Under the pieces are notes generated by a model. That model was not told the DNA's origin, searched no databases, and saw nothing but the letters and a program-made list of their open reading frames with translations. Source: Sphingobacteriales bacterium (GTDB taxonomy: Bacteria; Bacteroidota; Bacteroidia; Chitinophagales; UBA2359). Taken from it: a stretch of 64,000 bases of DNA. A program made the position numbers and the translations under genes. This document shows positions 20,301 to 30,289 of this stretch, in pieces (position 1 is the first letter of the stretch; each line of letters begins with the position of its first letter). The DNA lies in assembly GCA_016711295.1 (NCBI GenBank), contig JADJTE010000007.1, positions 62,001-126,000 on the forward strand, in the 5' to 3' direction.

Positions 20301-21854
20301 TATACGGTATATGTCATCAATTTTGAGCTACAACACCTCGATGCTATCACTACATTTATAGCGAGTGCGCAGCCTTGGGCTGATTTTAGCTTGCTTACGG
20401 GTGGCGATGCTTGTATTGCAGTAGATAGCGGCAGCGCGACATTCACAGTCATAGCAGCAGGAACGGGCAATTGCTTATTGCCTTTGGCGATAGATAATCT
20501 CGTAGAGACAGTATCGGACGACTTGCTTACCTATACCGTTTGCTTTACAATTTTGGGCGGGTCGGGCAACTATATTGTTGACGGACAAGCCATTGTAGGC
20601 AATACTTATTGTAGCCAACCCATCGCTTGCGGCACGCCTTACTCGTTCACTACCGAAGACGACATGGCATCAAGCCCTGTCTTAGTACAAGGCAACGCGC
20701 CTTGCTTGCGAGTATGTAGCAACGATGCAGGGATTATGCCCAATTTTGGCGGCAACGTGCTGCTTTGTGCCGACGAAACGACCGATTACGAATCGGTGGG
20801 CTATGTATTGGGCGAAGGCGATGTATTAGTCTATATTTTGCACGACGAAGCAGGCACTGAATTAGGCAACGTATTTGCAGTAAATACCCAAACGGGTGCA
20901 TTTAGTGCGGCATCGGCGGGCGTAGCCTACAACACGGTTTATTACGTATCGGCAGTAGTGGGCTTGGCAGATGCCAACGGCGGCATTATTTGGGCAGACG
21001 AATGTACGAAAGTTGCCGAAGGCGTACCCGTAGTATTTCTATCACCTATTGTTATCGAAACCGACGGCGTTTGCAATAATAGTACCGGCGAATATACTTT
21101 AACGGTATTCGTAAGTGGCGGCGTTCCGAGTTTTATCCCTACCGAGAGCTATACGCTATCAGGTGCGTTTAATGGCACGGTACAAGCAGGGCAAAACCTA
21201 TCTAATACATTTGCATCGGGCACTACCAACTATACCATCATTGCCAACGACGGAACTTGTAGTGCTGCACTGAGCAATACTTTCGAGTGCGTGAAAGGTA
21301 CGCCCATAGAATGGCTTAGTTTTGAGGGCGAAGTATTGCCACAAGGCAACCGCCTAATGTGGAAAACGGCATCGGAAAACAATAGCGATATGTTTGTAGT
21401 AGAACGTTCTAAAAATGGTCAGCAATTTGAGTATGTGGGCAAGGTAAAGGCAGCAGGCACAAGCAACGGCGTGCGCAATTATTCGTTCTTAGACAAAACT
21501 GCACCGATAGGCGTGAGTTATTACCGCATTGTAGAGCGCGATTTGGACGGAAGTACTAATCCCTCTAATGTTATAATTTTGGTGCGCCACCAAGCCCGAT
21601 TTGCTTTCGATTCGCTATCACCAATGCCCGCTACCACGTATTTGGACGTAGCTTATACGGGGGTTAGAAATGGTACAGTACAGGTAGCTGTTTATAATGC
21701 CATAGGCTCGTTGGTCGAAAAACGCCACGCCGAAATGCAAAGCGGCACGAATATACTGACGTTTAGCCTAAGCAACTATGTACCAGGAGTTTATTTTATC
21801 CGCCTCAGCGATGGCATACAAATCATCAGCGAGCGATTTGTAGTGAATAGATAG
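17313..21854 (+). CDS. Large secreted protein with T9SS type A sorting domain (short out-of-frame patch)
   Basis: A surface or secreted protein of about 1,510 residues. The start at 17313 gives a signal peptide (FTIIFNTFLLTLSLTLVAQ). Residues roughly 160-330 look like a PPC-type beta domain (ACETAVVFDLDNPS, TVWFAFAGNGGQYDI, YYLIVDGFSDQVGECCF). Repeated Cys-bearing beta modules follow, two of them nearly identical. The C-terminus is a Por-secretion (type A) domain: IEWLSFEG, LMWKTASENNSDMFVVERS, YYRIVERDLDG, then FAFDSLSPMPATTYLDV and GVYFIRLSDG. Between about 19731 and 19765 the main frame meets a stop at 19752-19754. Reading that patch one frame over gives PECLTCEPNTG, matching the neighbouring modules, so an extra G near 19731 and a missing base near 19770 explain it. 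Function otherwise unknown. Confidence 0.86.
19011..19730 (+). repeat. Two near-identical 360-bp tandem modules inside the T9SS-A gene
   Basis: The sequence gaatgtctgccgccttgctt recurs at 19011 and 19371, and the unit boundary recurs again at 19731, giving a period of exactly 360 bp. The copies differ at few bases early (for example S/G after CAGQ) and diverge at the end (FDLNILLSGIC against AELETLIAALC). Each encodes a 120-residue module. Confidence 0.9.
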
Positions 21855-22779
21855 TGGTCTGATTTTCTAATTTTATACACCTACCTTACACGAGTTTTAT
21901 ACCTACGGCATTTTAAAGACAATAAATAGTAAGTATTTTTTTTGTACTTTATCATAAATTATTGATAATCAGCAAATTGCATCTTGCGCAAATTCCCCTC
22001 TTTGAGGGGGTTAGGGGGAGTTCTTGAACTAATATCTCAATTATCTAACGCTATTTCCTAAGTCCTAATGCTTGGAAATGGATACACAGCAGGCGAAATT
22101 AATACTCAAAATTAGAAAATCAAACCATTAGTGGTTAGTGGTTAATGATTAGTGGTTAGTGGTTAGTGGTTTAAATTTTGGTCAATGCTGCTTTGTAGCA
22201 AGGGCGCGAGCAAGATGTTTCCGTTAATTTTTTACTCAAAATTGGAAACCAAACCATTAGTGGTTAGTGGTTAATGATTAGTGGTTAGTGGTTAGTGGTT
22301 TAAATTTTGGTCAATGCTGCTTTGTAGCAAGGGCGCGAGCAAGATGTTTCCGTTAATTTTTTACTCAAAATTGGAAACCAAACCATTAGTGGTTAGTGGT
22401 TAATGATTAGTGGTTAGTGGTTAGTGGTTTAAATTTTGGTCAATGCTGCTTTGTAGCAAGGGCGCGAGCAAGATGTTTCCGTTAATTTTTTACTCAAAAT
22501 TAGAAACCACTAATATGAATACCGTTTTCTAAGCCCTTTCGGGGCGACATGCTAATAGAAAATAAAGACGGCATAGCAATAAAAGCCTCGTAGGGGCGAT
22601 ATCCTAATGGTCTGTGTTATAAATTGTAGCAAGGGCGCGAGCCAGATGCTCCCGTTAATTTTTTGCTCAAAACTTAGAAATCAAACCAATAATTACGTTA
22701 TGGCAATCTAATATTAGATGCCATATCTATGGCTTGGAAATCGCCAAAATTAAATCGACAGAACACTAAATGCTTGTAT
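21855..22779. other. Non-coding gap with REP-like palindromes and a degenerate fourth repeat unit
   Basis: No gene is visible. It holds a REP-like piece at 21896-21920 (tacctacggcattttaaa), the 129-bp tandem array described separately, a gccc-tttcg-gggc palindrome at 22533-22545, a degenerate extra array unit at 22617-22687 (gtagcaagggcgcgagc then gttaattttttgctcaaaa), and agatgccatatctatggct at about 22712-22730. Confidence 0.7.
22122..22508. repeat. 129-bp tandem repeat, three copies
   Basis: The unit beginning aaaccattagtggttagtgg starts at 22122, 22251 and 22380, a period of exactly 129 bp with almost no differences. Each unit opens with six or so degenerate ttagtgg heptads, then carries ggtcaatgctgctttgtagc, aagggcgcgagcaagatg and ttttttactcaaaatt. 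No open reading frame runs through it. Confidence 0.92.
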
Positions 22780-24000
22780 ATGACCCGACGCGAAACAACA
22801 ACTGTTTTGTTAGCCCGAAAAAGCCAAATCGAAGACCAATTATTGGCTTTGCCCAATGTATTGGCTGTGGCGGTGGGATACAGATATAGCGGCGGCAAGC
22901 GCACTCGCCAACAAGTAATTAGCGTACACGTGGGGCGAAAAACCGATGATATTGCCAGCGAACACCGCATTCCGTCTCGCATCAACGGCATACGAACCGA
23001 CGTGTTAGAATTGGCATTCGACACCCACCCACCGCACTTGCCCCTAAGCCGTAGCCTAACGGGTAGCAGTGCTGCTTTGGACATTGCGCGGTATGGGACG
23101 ATACAAGGCGGCATAGCTATCGGACTGAGCCGAGCGCATACCGTCAGTAGTCAAGATGGGCAAAAACTAAGCGTATATGAACCAGGCACCTTAGGTGCGG
23201 TGGTGTTCGACCGCAGCACACAACAACCGCTACTTCTAAGTAACTATCACGTATTAGCTGCCAGCGGCTTCCACTCCAATGCGCCCGTCATGCAGCCCAG
23301 CCCTGGCGACAAAGGCAATAGCCAAACCGATGTGGTGGCAACACTAAAAAAAGCCGTATATAACGAATGGGCAGACTGCGCCGTAGCTGCCCTGACCGAC
23401 CAACGACCCTACCAAACTGCCATAGTAGGCATAGGTGCTATCAACGGGGCTGCTACTGCCTATGTCGGGGCAGCGGTGCGCAAACGCGGTAGAACCACAC
23501 AACTCACCTACGGCACGATAGAGCAAGTAGGGCTGACGGTAAAGGCACAATTTATGGGCAAACCCTTTGTCTTCCGCGACCAATTGCTGGTGCGCGTCAA
23601 TCCGCTGCGAAGCATTGCCTTTGCCGCCCACGGAGATTCGGGTGCTGTGGTCGTCGATAACCAAAACAATATCATTGGCTTATTATCGCTCATCGGCAAA
23701 GATGGGCAAACGGCGGTGGTCAATCCTATTTCAGCCGTTATGCAAGCCTTAGATATCAGCATTGCCGCGCCAGCACACGCGCTATTACCTGCCCTGCCCT
23801 TGCGATTTCGAGCAAAGGGGCAGCGCGTTCGCCAATTACAAGCGGCTCTCAACCGACACGGCTATACGCCCGCTCTCGCAATAGATGGCGTATTTGGCAA
23901 ACAACTCGTAGCTGCTGTACAGTGGTTTCAGCGGCGGCAAGGACTTAGCCCCGACGGTATAGTGGGGCAAGGCACCTGGCGGGCTTTGGGTTTGGTGTAA
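22780..24000 (+). CDS. Trypsin-like serine protease with C-terminal peptidoglycan-binding domain
   Basis: A chymotrypsin-fold peptidase joined to a PG_binding_1 domain; 406 residues from ATG 22780. The triad is visible as His157 (LLSNYHVLA), Asp199 (EWADCAVAAL) and Ser287 (AAHGDSGAVVVD), with the layout of NAL1-like bacterial proteases (GTLGAVVFD before the His). The N-terminal 100 residues contain NVLAVAVGYRYSGGK and a strand-rich lead-in. The C-terminal 60 residues (RAKGQRVRQLQAALNRHGY to VGQGTWRALGLV) are a typical peptidoglycan-binding fold. No signal peptide or membrane anchor is seen from either ATG 22780 or the earlier ATG 22729, which would begin inside a dispersed repeat. It is convergent with metG, 24 nt away. 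Target unknown. Confidence 0.85.
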   Translation: MTRRETTTVLLARKSQIEDQLLALPNVLAVAVGYRYSGGKRTRQQVISVHVGRKTDDIASEHRIPSRINGIRTDVLELAFDTHPPHLPLSRSLTGSSAALDIARYGTIQGGIAIGLSRAHTVSSQDGQKLSVYEPGTLGAVVFDRSTQQPLLLSNYHVLAASGFHSNAPVMQPSPGDKGNSQTDVVATLKKAVYNEWADCAVAALTDQRPYQTAIVGIGAINGAATAYVGAAVRKRGRTTQLTYGTIEQVGLTVKAQFMGKPFVFRDQLLVRVNPLRSIAFAAHGDSGAVVVDNQNNIIGLLSLIGKDGQTAVVNPISAVMQALDISIAAPAHALLPALPLRFRAKGQRVRQLQAALNRHGYTPALAIDGVFGKQLVAAVQWFQRRQGLSPDGIVGQGTWRALGLV

Positions 24001-24024
24001 AAGGAGATATTGCGGGAGGAGGCA

Positions 24025-26201
24025 TTAGCTCACCGTTCTGCCGTCGCCTATGGCATCAGTAGGGGCAACAAATACCAATTTCCCGTTTTCTTCTGCCATC
24101 AAAATCATGCCATTGCTATCTATTCCGCGCATTTTGCGGGGCGCGAGATTTGCCAATACCAATACGCGCTGCCCGATAATGCTTTCGGGGCTATAATGCT
24201 GGGCTATGCCCGATACTACGGTGCGTTGTTCAAAGCCCAATGCTAAGGTAAGGCGTAGTAGTTTATCGGCTTTGGGCACGCGCTCGGCAGCCACAATAGT
24301 AGCAGTGCGTAGGTCTAAGCGGGCAAAATCGTCATAATTGATTTCGGGCTTTATCGGCGCATGGTCGGTGCCTATTTCGGGCAATTCGGGTAGGGTTTCT
24401 AAACCGCTATCAGGATGGGCGGGCAAACTATTGTTGGGGCGAGTGCTTTTAGCCTTGTCCGTAGTGGGTTTGGCGGCAGCATATTGTAGGGCAGACTCTC
24501 GCTGTTGGCGTATGGCAGCCAAGCGGTCATCAGGGTTGTATATCGGCATATTCTATTTTGCCGAACAATAATTGTGTCGCACCTATCTCGTGTCCCGCGC
24601 GAGTAGCCCACTCGCCCGATGCGACGCGCTCGCGTTTGGCAGGGCTGATACGCAGCATATCGGTCATTTTTTGGGCAGTAAAAGGCAAAAAAGGTTGGCA
24701 ATAATGCGCCAGGTAGAGTGTTAGTTCGTGCGCAGCTACCAATACGGCTGCTGTCGCATCGGGGTCGGTTTTTATCATTTTCCAAGGCTCGTGTTCTTGC
24801 AAAAACCGGTTGCCTTCGCGGGCTGCATCTATCAGGGCACTTAGAGCATCGCGAAACCGATATTGTTCGATGTATTGGGCTAATTCGCAGCCCTGCGCCT
24901 ATCGCCGACACGCGGTCGCGGATAGCGCGGTGTTGCAATATATCCCAATCGACATTGGGCAGTATGCCGTTATAATATTTATGCAATAAGGAGGTGACGC
25001 GGTGGACGAAATTGCCAAAGATAGCCACTAATTCGCTGTTGTTACGGGTCTGAAAATCGAGCCAACTGAACGAACTGTCTTTGTTTTCGGGCATATTGGC
25101 AATCAATACATAGCGCAATACGTCTTGTTTGTCGGGAAAATCGCGCAAAAAATCGGGTAGCCATACGGCATAATTGCGCGAAGTAGACATTTTTTCGCCT
25201 TCCAAGTTCATAAATTGGTTAGCGGGCACGTTAGTGGGCAATACAAAATTGTTGTGGGCTTGCAAGAGCATCGGAAAAATGACGCAGTGGAACACTACAT
25301 TATCTTTGCCAATAAAATGCACCAATTTAGTATCGGTTTGTTGCCAATAGTCGCGCCAATCAAATCCGTCTCGTTCCGCTAAGGCTTTGGTGGCACTAAT
25401 ATAGCCTATCGGTGCGTCGAGCCATACGTATAATACTTTACCATCTGCATCGGGCAAGGGCACGGGCACGCCCCAAGACAAATCGCGGGTCATGGCGCGG
25501 TCTGCCAAACCCTGCTCGAACCAAGAGCCGCATTGCTGTACGACCCAATCTTTCCAGACTTCGTGGGTTTGGGCTTGTGCCAACCATTCCGACACGGCGG
25601 CTTGGTAGCGTCCCATCGGCAGATACCAATGTTTGGTACTGCGCAATTCGGGCGGGGCACCGCTCAATAAAGAGTGCGGCGCGATGAGGTCGCTTGGGCT
25701 GAGCGAAGTGCCGCAGCGTTCGCATTGGTCGCCATAGGCTTGCTCAAAACTACATTTGGGACAGGTGCCGATGATATAGCGGTCGGCTAAAAACTGTTCG
25801 TATTCGGTATCGTAATATTGTTCGCTTGTTTTTTCGACAAATACGCCTTTTTCGTACAAAGTTTTAAAAAAGGCTTGTGCAGTGGTGGTGTGCAGGTTGG
25901 ACGAGGTGCGGTGGTAAATATCAAACGAAATACCGATTTGCTCAAAACAATCGCGCAAAATGGCATGGTATTTATCGACAATTTCGCGGGGGGCTATGCC
26001 TTCTTTTTTGGCTTGCAACGTAATAGCGGCTCCGTATTCGTCAGAGCCACACACAAATTTAACGTCTTTGCCACATATCCTCAGCCATCGAACATATACG
26101 TCAGCGGGCAAATAAGCACCTGTCAGATGCCCAACGTGTTGCGGTCCATTGGCATAGGGTAGGGCGGAAGTAACTAAGTAGCGGCGGGGTTCGGTAGGCA
26201 T
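24025..26201 (-). CDS. metG: Methionyl-tRNA synthetase (two frameshifts)
   Basis: MetRS charges initiator and elongator tRNA-Met and is essential. ATG 26201 gives the proper N-terminus (RRYLVTSALPYANG). The HIGH-equivalent is GPQHVGHLTG, the zinc knuckle is CPKC...CERCG, and the KMSKS loop is KMSTSRNYAVW. The C-terminal extension (24025-24549) is the EMAP/Trbp111-like tRNA-binding dimerisation domain (DDFARLDLRTATIVAAERVPKADK without the whole run, ending RKMRGIDSNGMILMA). The frame shifts near 24895 (continuing as ELAQYIEQYRFRDALSALID) and again near 24540 (continuing as NPDDRLAAIRQ). The total of about 725 coding triplets fits full-length bacterial MetRS. Breakage of an essential single-copy gene argues for sequence errors. 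Confidence 0.93.
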
Positions 26202-26272
26202 CAAAAGAAAATCTGTTGGGTGATGGGGCAATGCGCATGCAACTTTGGCAGCAAAGCTATATTAATAAACGG

Positions 26273-26280
26273 CAAAGATA
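26273..26280 (-). promoter_or_regulatory. -7 box for metG
   Basis: TATCTTTG on the minus strand, a perfect TAnnTTTG match, 72 nt before ATG 26201. Confidence 0.5.
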
Positions 26281-26340
26281 CGACATTAGGCGGTAGTTGC
26301 TGCACAAATTGAACGACAAAATTAAATGTTCGCCTTAGCA

Positions 26341-26378
26341 TAGAAAAACTGCTGCCCCCACCGAAGCGGAAGCAGCAG
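26341..26378 (-). terminator. Intrinsic terminator of the EGF-like lipoprotein gene
   Basis: An 11-bp stem (26368-26378 with 26349-26359, two G-T pairs) with loop accgaagc, followed on the minus strand by a T5 run (26344-26348). It lies 31 nt after the stop of the leftward gene at 26410. Confidence 0.75.
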
Positions 26379-26409
26379 CCTTCATAATTCCCTCAAAGGG
26401 GGCGTGTGT

Positions 26410-27072
26410 TTAGTTTTTGCGCAACATCAAGTCGCAGTCTTGGATAGTATTATCCGGTGCGGGGAAGGTAATGCGGTAGTCCGTAAACAAGAATTTGGTG
26501 CCCAAGGAGTCGGCAATACGGCCGTTGCTTGTGCCTACAATAGATTGGACGTTTGTGCCCGAAGTAGCGGCATAGGTTGTATCGATGATATCCCAGCTAG
26601 TGGGTGTGCAAACACTCGCGCGTACATTGAGAACGGGGTTGTTGAAACCACCAAAACCTAAGATGCCAAATTTGTCAGCTGAACCCGATACACTACCGAC
26701 GGTAGCTGTGTAGAAGAAGTTTTCGGTAGAGCCGCCTACTGTTGCACACAAATCGTCAGCAGCATAAGTACCAAACAAGCTAGTACGGATTTCTACGCCA
26801 CAAGTATCGCCTGAATAGCCGCAGTCGCAGTAGCATACGCCTTCGCCGTTTTCGAGTTCGCAGTCGGCGTGTATGGGGCAGAGGGTTTGTGAGCAGTCGG
26901 CATATTGGCAGAGGTCGCCGCTATAACCCGCAGGGCATTCGCATTGTCCATCCACACATTCGCCGTTGGTGCAAGTGATGTCTTTACAATCGCCACACGA
27001 TTGTACCATGAATCCTACGAGCATCAGAGTGAGTGCCGCGCAGAAAGTTTTTAGAGCATTTAAATTACGCAT
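26410..27072 (-). CDS. EGF-like-domain lipoprotein
   Basis: A 220-residue lipoprotein. The signal peptide (MRNLNALKTFCAALTLMLVG) ends before Cys26. Residues 26-95 hold two Cys-rich EGF-like repeats (CTNGECVDGQCECPAGYSG, then CELENGEGVCYCDCGYSG), a fold rare in bacteria but recurrent in Bacteroidota lipoproteins. The remaining 125 residues form a probable beta domain with FGILGFGGFNNPVLNVRA and a final FPAPDNTIQDCDLMLRK. No catalytic motif is seen; a binding or adhesive role on the cell surface is an inference from the domain type. It has its own terminator, and its start region carries only an imperfect -7 box (gatatttg, minus strand, about 27187-27194). Confidence 0.82.
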   Translation of the reverse strand: MRNLNALKTFCAALTLMLVGFMVQSCGDCKDITCTNGECVDGQCECPAGYSGDLCQYADCSQTLCPIHADCELENGEGVCYCDCGYSGDTCGVEIRTSLFGTYAADDLCATVGGSTENFFYTATVGSVSGSADKFGILGFGGFNNPVLNVRASVCTPTSWDIIDTTYAATSGTNVQSIVGTSNGRIADSLGTKFLFTDYRITFPAPDNTIQDCDLMLRKN

Positions 27073-27309
27073 TGTTAAAAAAAATTAAGGTTAATTAGTT
27101 GTTAGTTATTTTATTTATTGAATGAATTGCCGAGTCAAAATTGAGCATTGCAATAGGCAGGGCAGGAACAATTAACTTTTACGCCGCAAATATCGCTATT
27201 TTTTAGACTTCATTAACGCGAAAGGTTTAATTTTTGATAGTTTTTAACAAACTTTTGGGTTTTATAGCTTTTCGGCAGCCCAAAAACACTAAATCACCGC
27301 GTTTTGCCC

Positions 27310-27317
27310 TATCTTTG
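27310..27317 (+). promoter_or_regulatory. -7 box for the second T9SS-B giant protein
   Basis: TATCTTTG, a perfect TAnnTTTG match, 25 nt before ATG 27343. Confidence 0.55.
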
Positions 27318-27342
27318 ACGGCTATTTTCCCGTTTATTTATT

Positions 27343-30233
27343 ATGCTATACCGCCATTTTGCTTTATATACACTGTCGTCCATTCTTGCTTATTGTTCGC
27401 CGCTCTATGCCGTTTGTCCTGTCGTCACCGCGCCGCTATCGGCTGCTGGGTCGGTTTGCAACGGCGATTTGCCCGACCTCGTTAGTTGGCAAAGCCTCGT
27501 TGGTATAGACGATGCAGCTAATCCTTCTTTTTCAGGTTTTGCTTGGTTTAGCGATGCTGCCCTTACCCAAAGCATCAATGCCTCGACGTTTGTATTTGCG
27601 GGTTTTGATATCTGCGAAGCCCAAACCGTTACGGTTTATGCCGCTTTGTTATGCAGCGAACAAGCCCAACCCATAGCTGCGGAACGCTCGATGTGGACAT
27701 TTTTCCGCAGCCACCCTCGCCCATTCCCGATACCGATTGTTCGCTATTTGTAACCGATATAGCGTGTAGCGGCACTTTGGTCATCGAATATTTGCAGCCC
27801 GACAATACTTGGGCAAGCCAACCCGCCATAGACCCGCCTTTTACGGGTGCTACGGCTGTATGGCGTGCCTACCTGTTGGGCGCACCCGATACAGACAACG
27901 ACGGTTTTCCCGACTGCCTACGCACGGGCACCACCATAGCTGCCGCTTGCCCTTGTATTCCGCCGCCGCCGCCCGTAGCTACGTCTGACGATACCTTAGT
28001 GGTATGCGCCAACATTGCCAACAATACTGCTTTTACCGCCACAGCCTCCGTAGGAGCGACGCTCACGTGGTATAATAGTTCAGACGCAGCCGTAGCTATA
28101 GGTAACAGTTTCACGCCCGTTTTAGCGGGTTCGTATTATGTAATAGCGACATCGCCCGATGGTTTGTGTAGCAGCACCCCTACTTGGTTTGTGCTACAAA
28201 GCGAAGCCGCTGCCGATGCTACTTTCGCCTATCTGCCTATTGTTACCTGCGTAGGCGACGCGCCTTTTTTGCCCGCCTTGGTCGCTACGGCGGGTGGCGT
28301 ATTTGAGGTATTGGGCGATTTATCGGTCGATGCCACTACTGGTGAAATAACGCCCAACGTAGCAGGTACATTTTTGGTGAGCCACAGTATAGGCGGCGAT
28401 TGCCCTGCGATAGACCTTGAATTAGTCACCGTTTCGGCTTGTTGCCCTACGGTTGTCATGCCTTTGTCGGCTACTTATGCGATGTGCGATGGTGCTACGC
28501 CGCCCGATTTTGCTGCCTACGAAAATGCCATTACTTATAACGACCCCGAAGGCAATTTTGGCAGCATTGCTTGGTTTTCGGATATCGGGCTTACGCTGCC
28601 CCTAACACCAGATGCCTATGCACACACAGGAGTCAATACTTGTTTGCCCGAAACGCATACGGTTTATGTGGGCATTGTTTGCAATACGCAAGCCACGCCT
28701 ATTGCGGCGGGTAGCTTGGCAATTACTACTTATCCAAGCCCTGATGCGGCAGTTTTATCGCCCATAGGAGGCTGTTCGCTGCAAATGACCGAAAATTGCG
28801 TGGGTACCTTAGTGATACAATACGAACAAAACAACGGAACTTGGGCAAACAGCGTGCCCGACCCTACACCCGCCGAAGGACAAACTGCCAATTGGCAGGC
28901 TTTTTTGCCCAACGCACCCGACATCAACGCCGACGGCACACCTGATTGTTTGGTGAGTGGCACCGTCACGGCGCAGTCGTGCAATTGTATGCCGCCGCCT
29001 ATGCCCGTAGCCATCATCGATACGGTAACTACCTGCATGGGCATACCCAATTTCCAAGCGTTTTCGGTGCAAGTGCCGAGCGGTGCGTTTGTTATTTGGC
29101 GCAACGAAGCGGGCGACTCGATAGCTACAGGTGGTTTGTATATACCTACTACGGCAGGCGTATATTATGCGCAATCTGCTGCACTTGCCGATACTTGTTT
29201 GGGTGGGCAAATAGCAGCGTATTATTTGCAAACGCCCCAATCCGTAGCCGCATTTGCGTATAGCGATACGGCGTTTTGTGCAGACGGAACTATTATTACG
29301 CCTGCCTTGACGGGTAGCTTGGGCGGCACATTCAGCGCATCGGGCGGTCTGTCTATCAATGAACAAACAGGAGCTATTGTAGTAGAACAAGAAGGCACTT
29401 ATAATATTACCTACAACGTGGGTTTGGCTTGTCCCGCGAGCAGTAGCGTCCAACTTACCTTTAATAGCAATACGGCTTATTTGAGCGCGGGCATCGACGT
29501 AGCGGTCTGCGCGGGCGATACCGTACAACTCAATGGCGTAGCCATAGGTACTACCTTTTTGGAATGGAGTGGCAACGGTATTTTTATGCAAAGCGACAAT
29601 GACACGACGAGTTATATTCCCACAGCAACCGATACTTTCGAGTTAGTCTTGACGGGGCAGAGTGCTTGCGGCGTATTGCAACAAGATACAGTTAGGGTTA
29701 TAGCCTTGCCCAATATTGATTTTTCTGTTTATCCGTCCGACACAAGCATCGTTTTGGGACAAGGCGTATTGTTGTCGGCTTCGGGTGTGGGCAATATCGC
29801 TTGGGAAGACGACCCTACGCTCACTTGCACGCATTGCTCGCAGACCGTAGCCTTCCCAACCGAGAGTACTACGTATGTGGTATATAGCTTAGAACAGTGT
29901 GCAATGCCCCAAGTGGTTAGTGTAACCGTAGTGCCGCCTTTGCCAATAGTGCCACCCGATACCTTAGTGATACCCAATGCTTTCTCGCCCAACCAAGATG
30001 GCAATAATGATGAGTTGATAGCCCAAATATCCGGCGAGGTATTGAGCTATCGCCTACAAGTGTTCGACCGCTGGGGATCCTTGGTGTTTGAGACAGATAT
30101 ACCGCAATACGGCTGGGACGGTACTCAAAATGGCAAAGCCGCCGAAATAGGGGCTTATGTATATCGGTTGAGCTATCAATTAGCGGGCAAAGAGCCACAG
30201 GTACGGCGGGGTTATGCGGTTTTGCTGCGGTGA
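27343..30233 (+). CDS. Modular surface protein with T9SS type B sorting domain (one frameshift)
   Basis: A secreted protein of about 963 residues. A signal peptide opens it (YTLSSILAYCSPLYA). Two long repeated modules follow, each going from a VCNGDLPDL or MCDGATPPDF start through FAWFSDAALT / IAWFSDIGLT, a DxDxDGxPDCL calcium-site-like loop (DTDNDGFPDCL, DINADGTPDCL), a CPCIPPPPP or CNCMPPP linker, and a domain ending GTFLVSH or GTYNITY. The C-terminus is a CHU_C/T9SS-B domain (NAFSPNQDGNNDELI, VFDRWGSLVFET, GWDG, RRGYAVLLR). The frame breaks near 27681, where gcggaacgctcg stands for the paralogue's gcgggaacgctcg, a lost G in a GGG run. It is paralogous to the protein at 1-4165. Confidence 0.88.
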
Positions 30234-30289
30234 CGATTTGTTAACACGGGCGAATATTGGGCAAGAATAAGGTAGGTAGCATTTTTATG

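Noticed and set aside
22122..22508. Tandem repeats considered as a CRISPR array
   Set aside because: The 129-bp units are contiguous with no unique spacers and no cas genes nearby.
27343..27753. Frame break in the second T9SS-B gene considered as programmed frameshifting
   Set aside because: There is no slippery heptamer with a downstream structure, and the paralogue has one more G in the same run, so a simple deletion explains it.
28809..29591. 260-codon minus-strand frame inside the second T9SS-B gene
   Set aside because: It is the antisense shadow of a well-supported repetitive gene; long antisense frames are common in such Cys/Thr-rich repeats.
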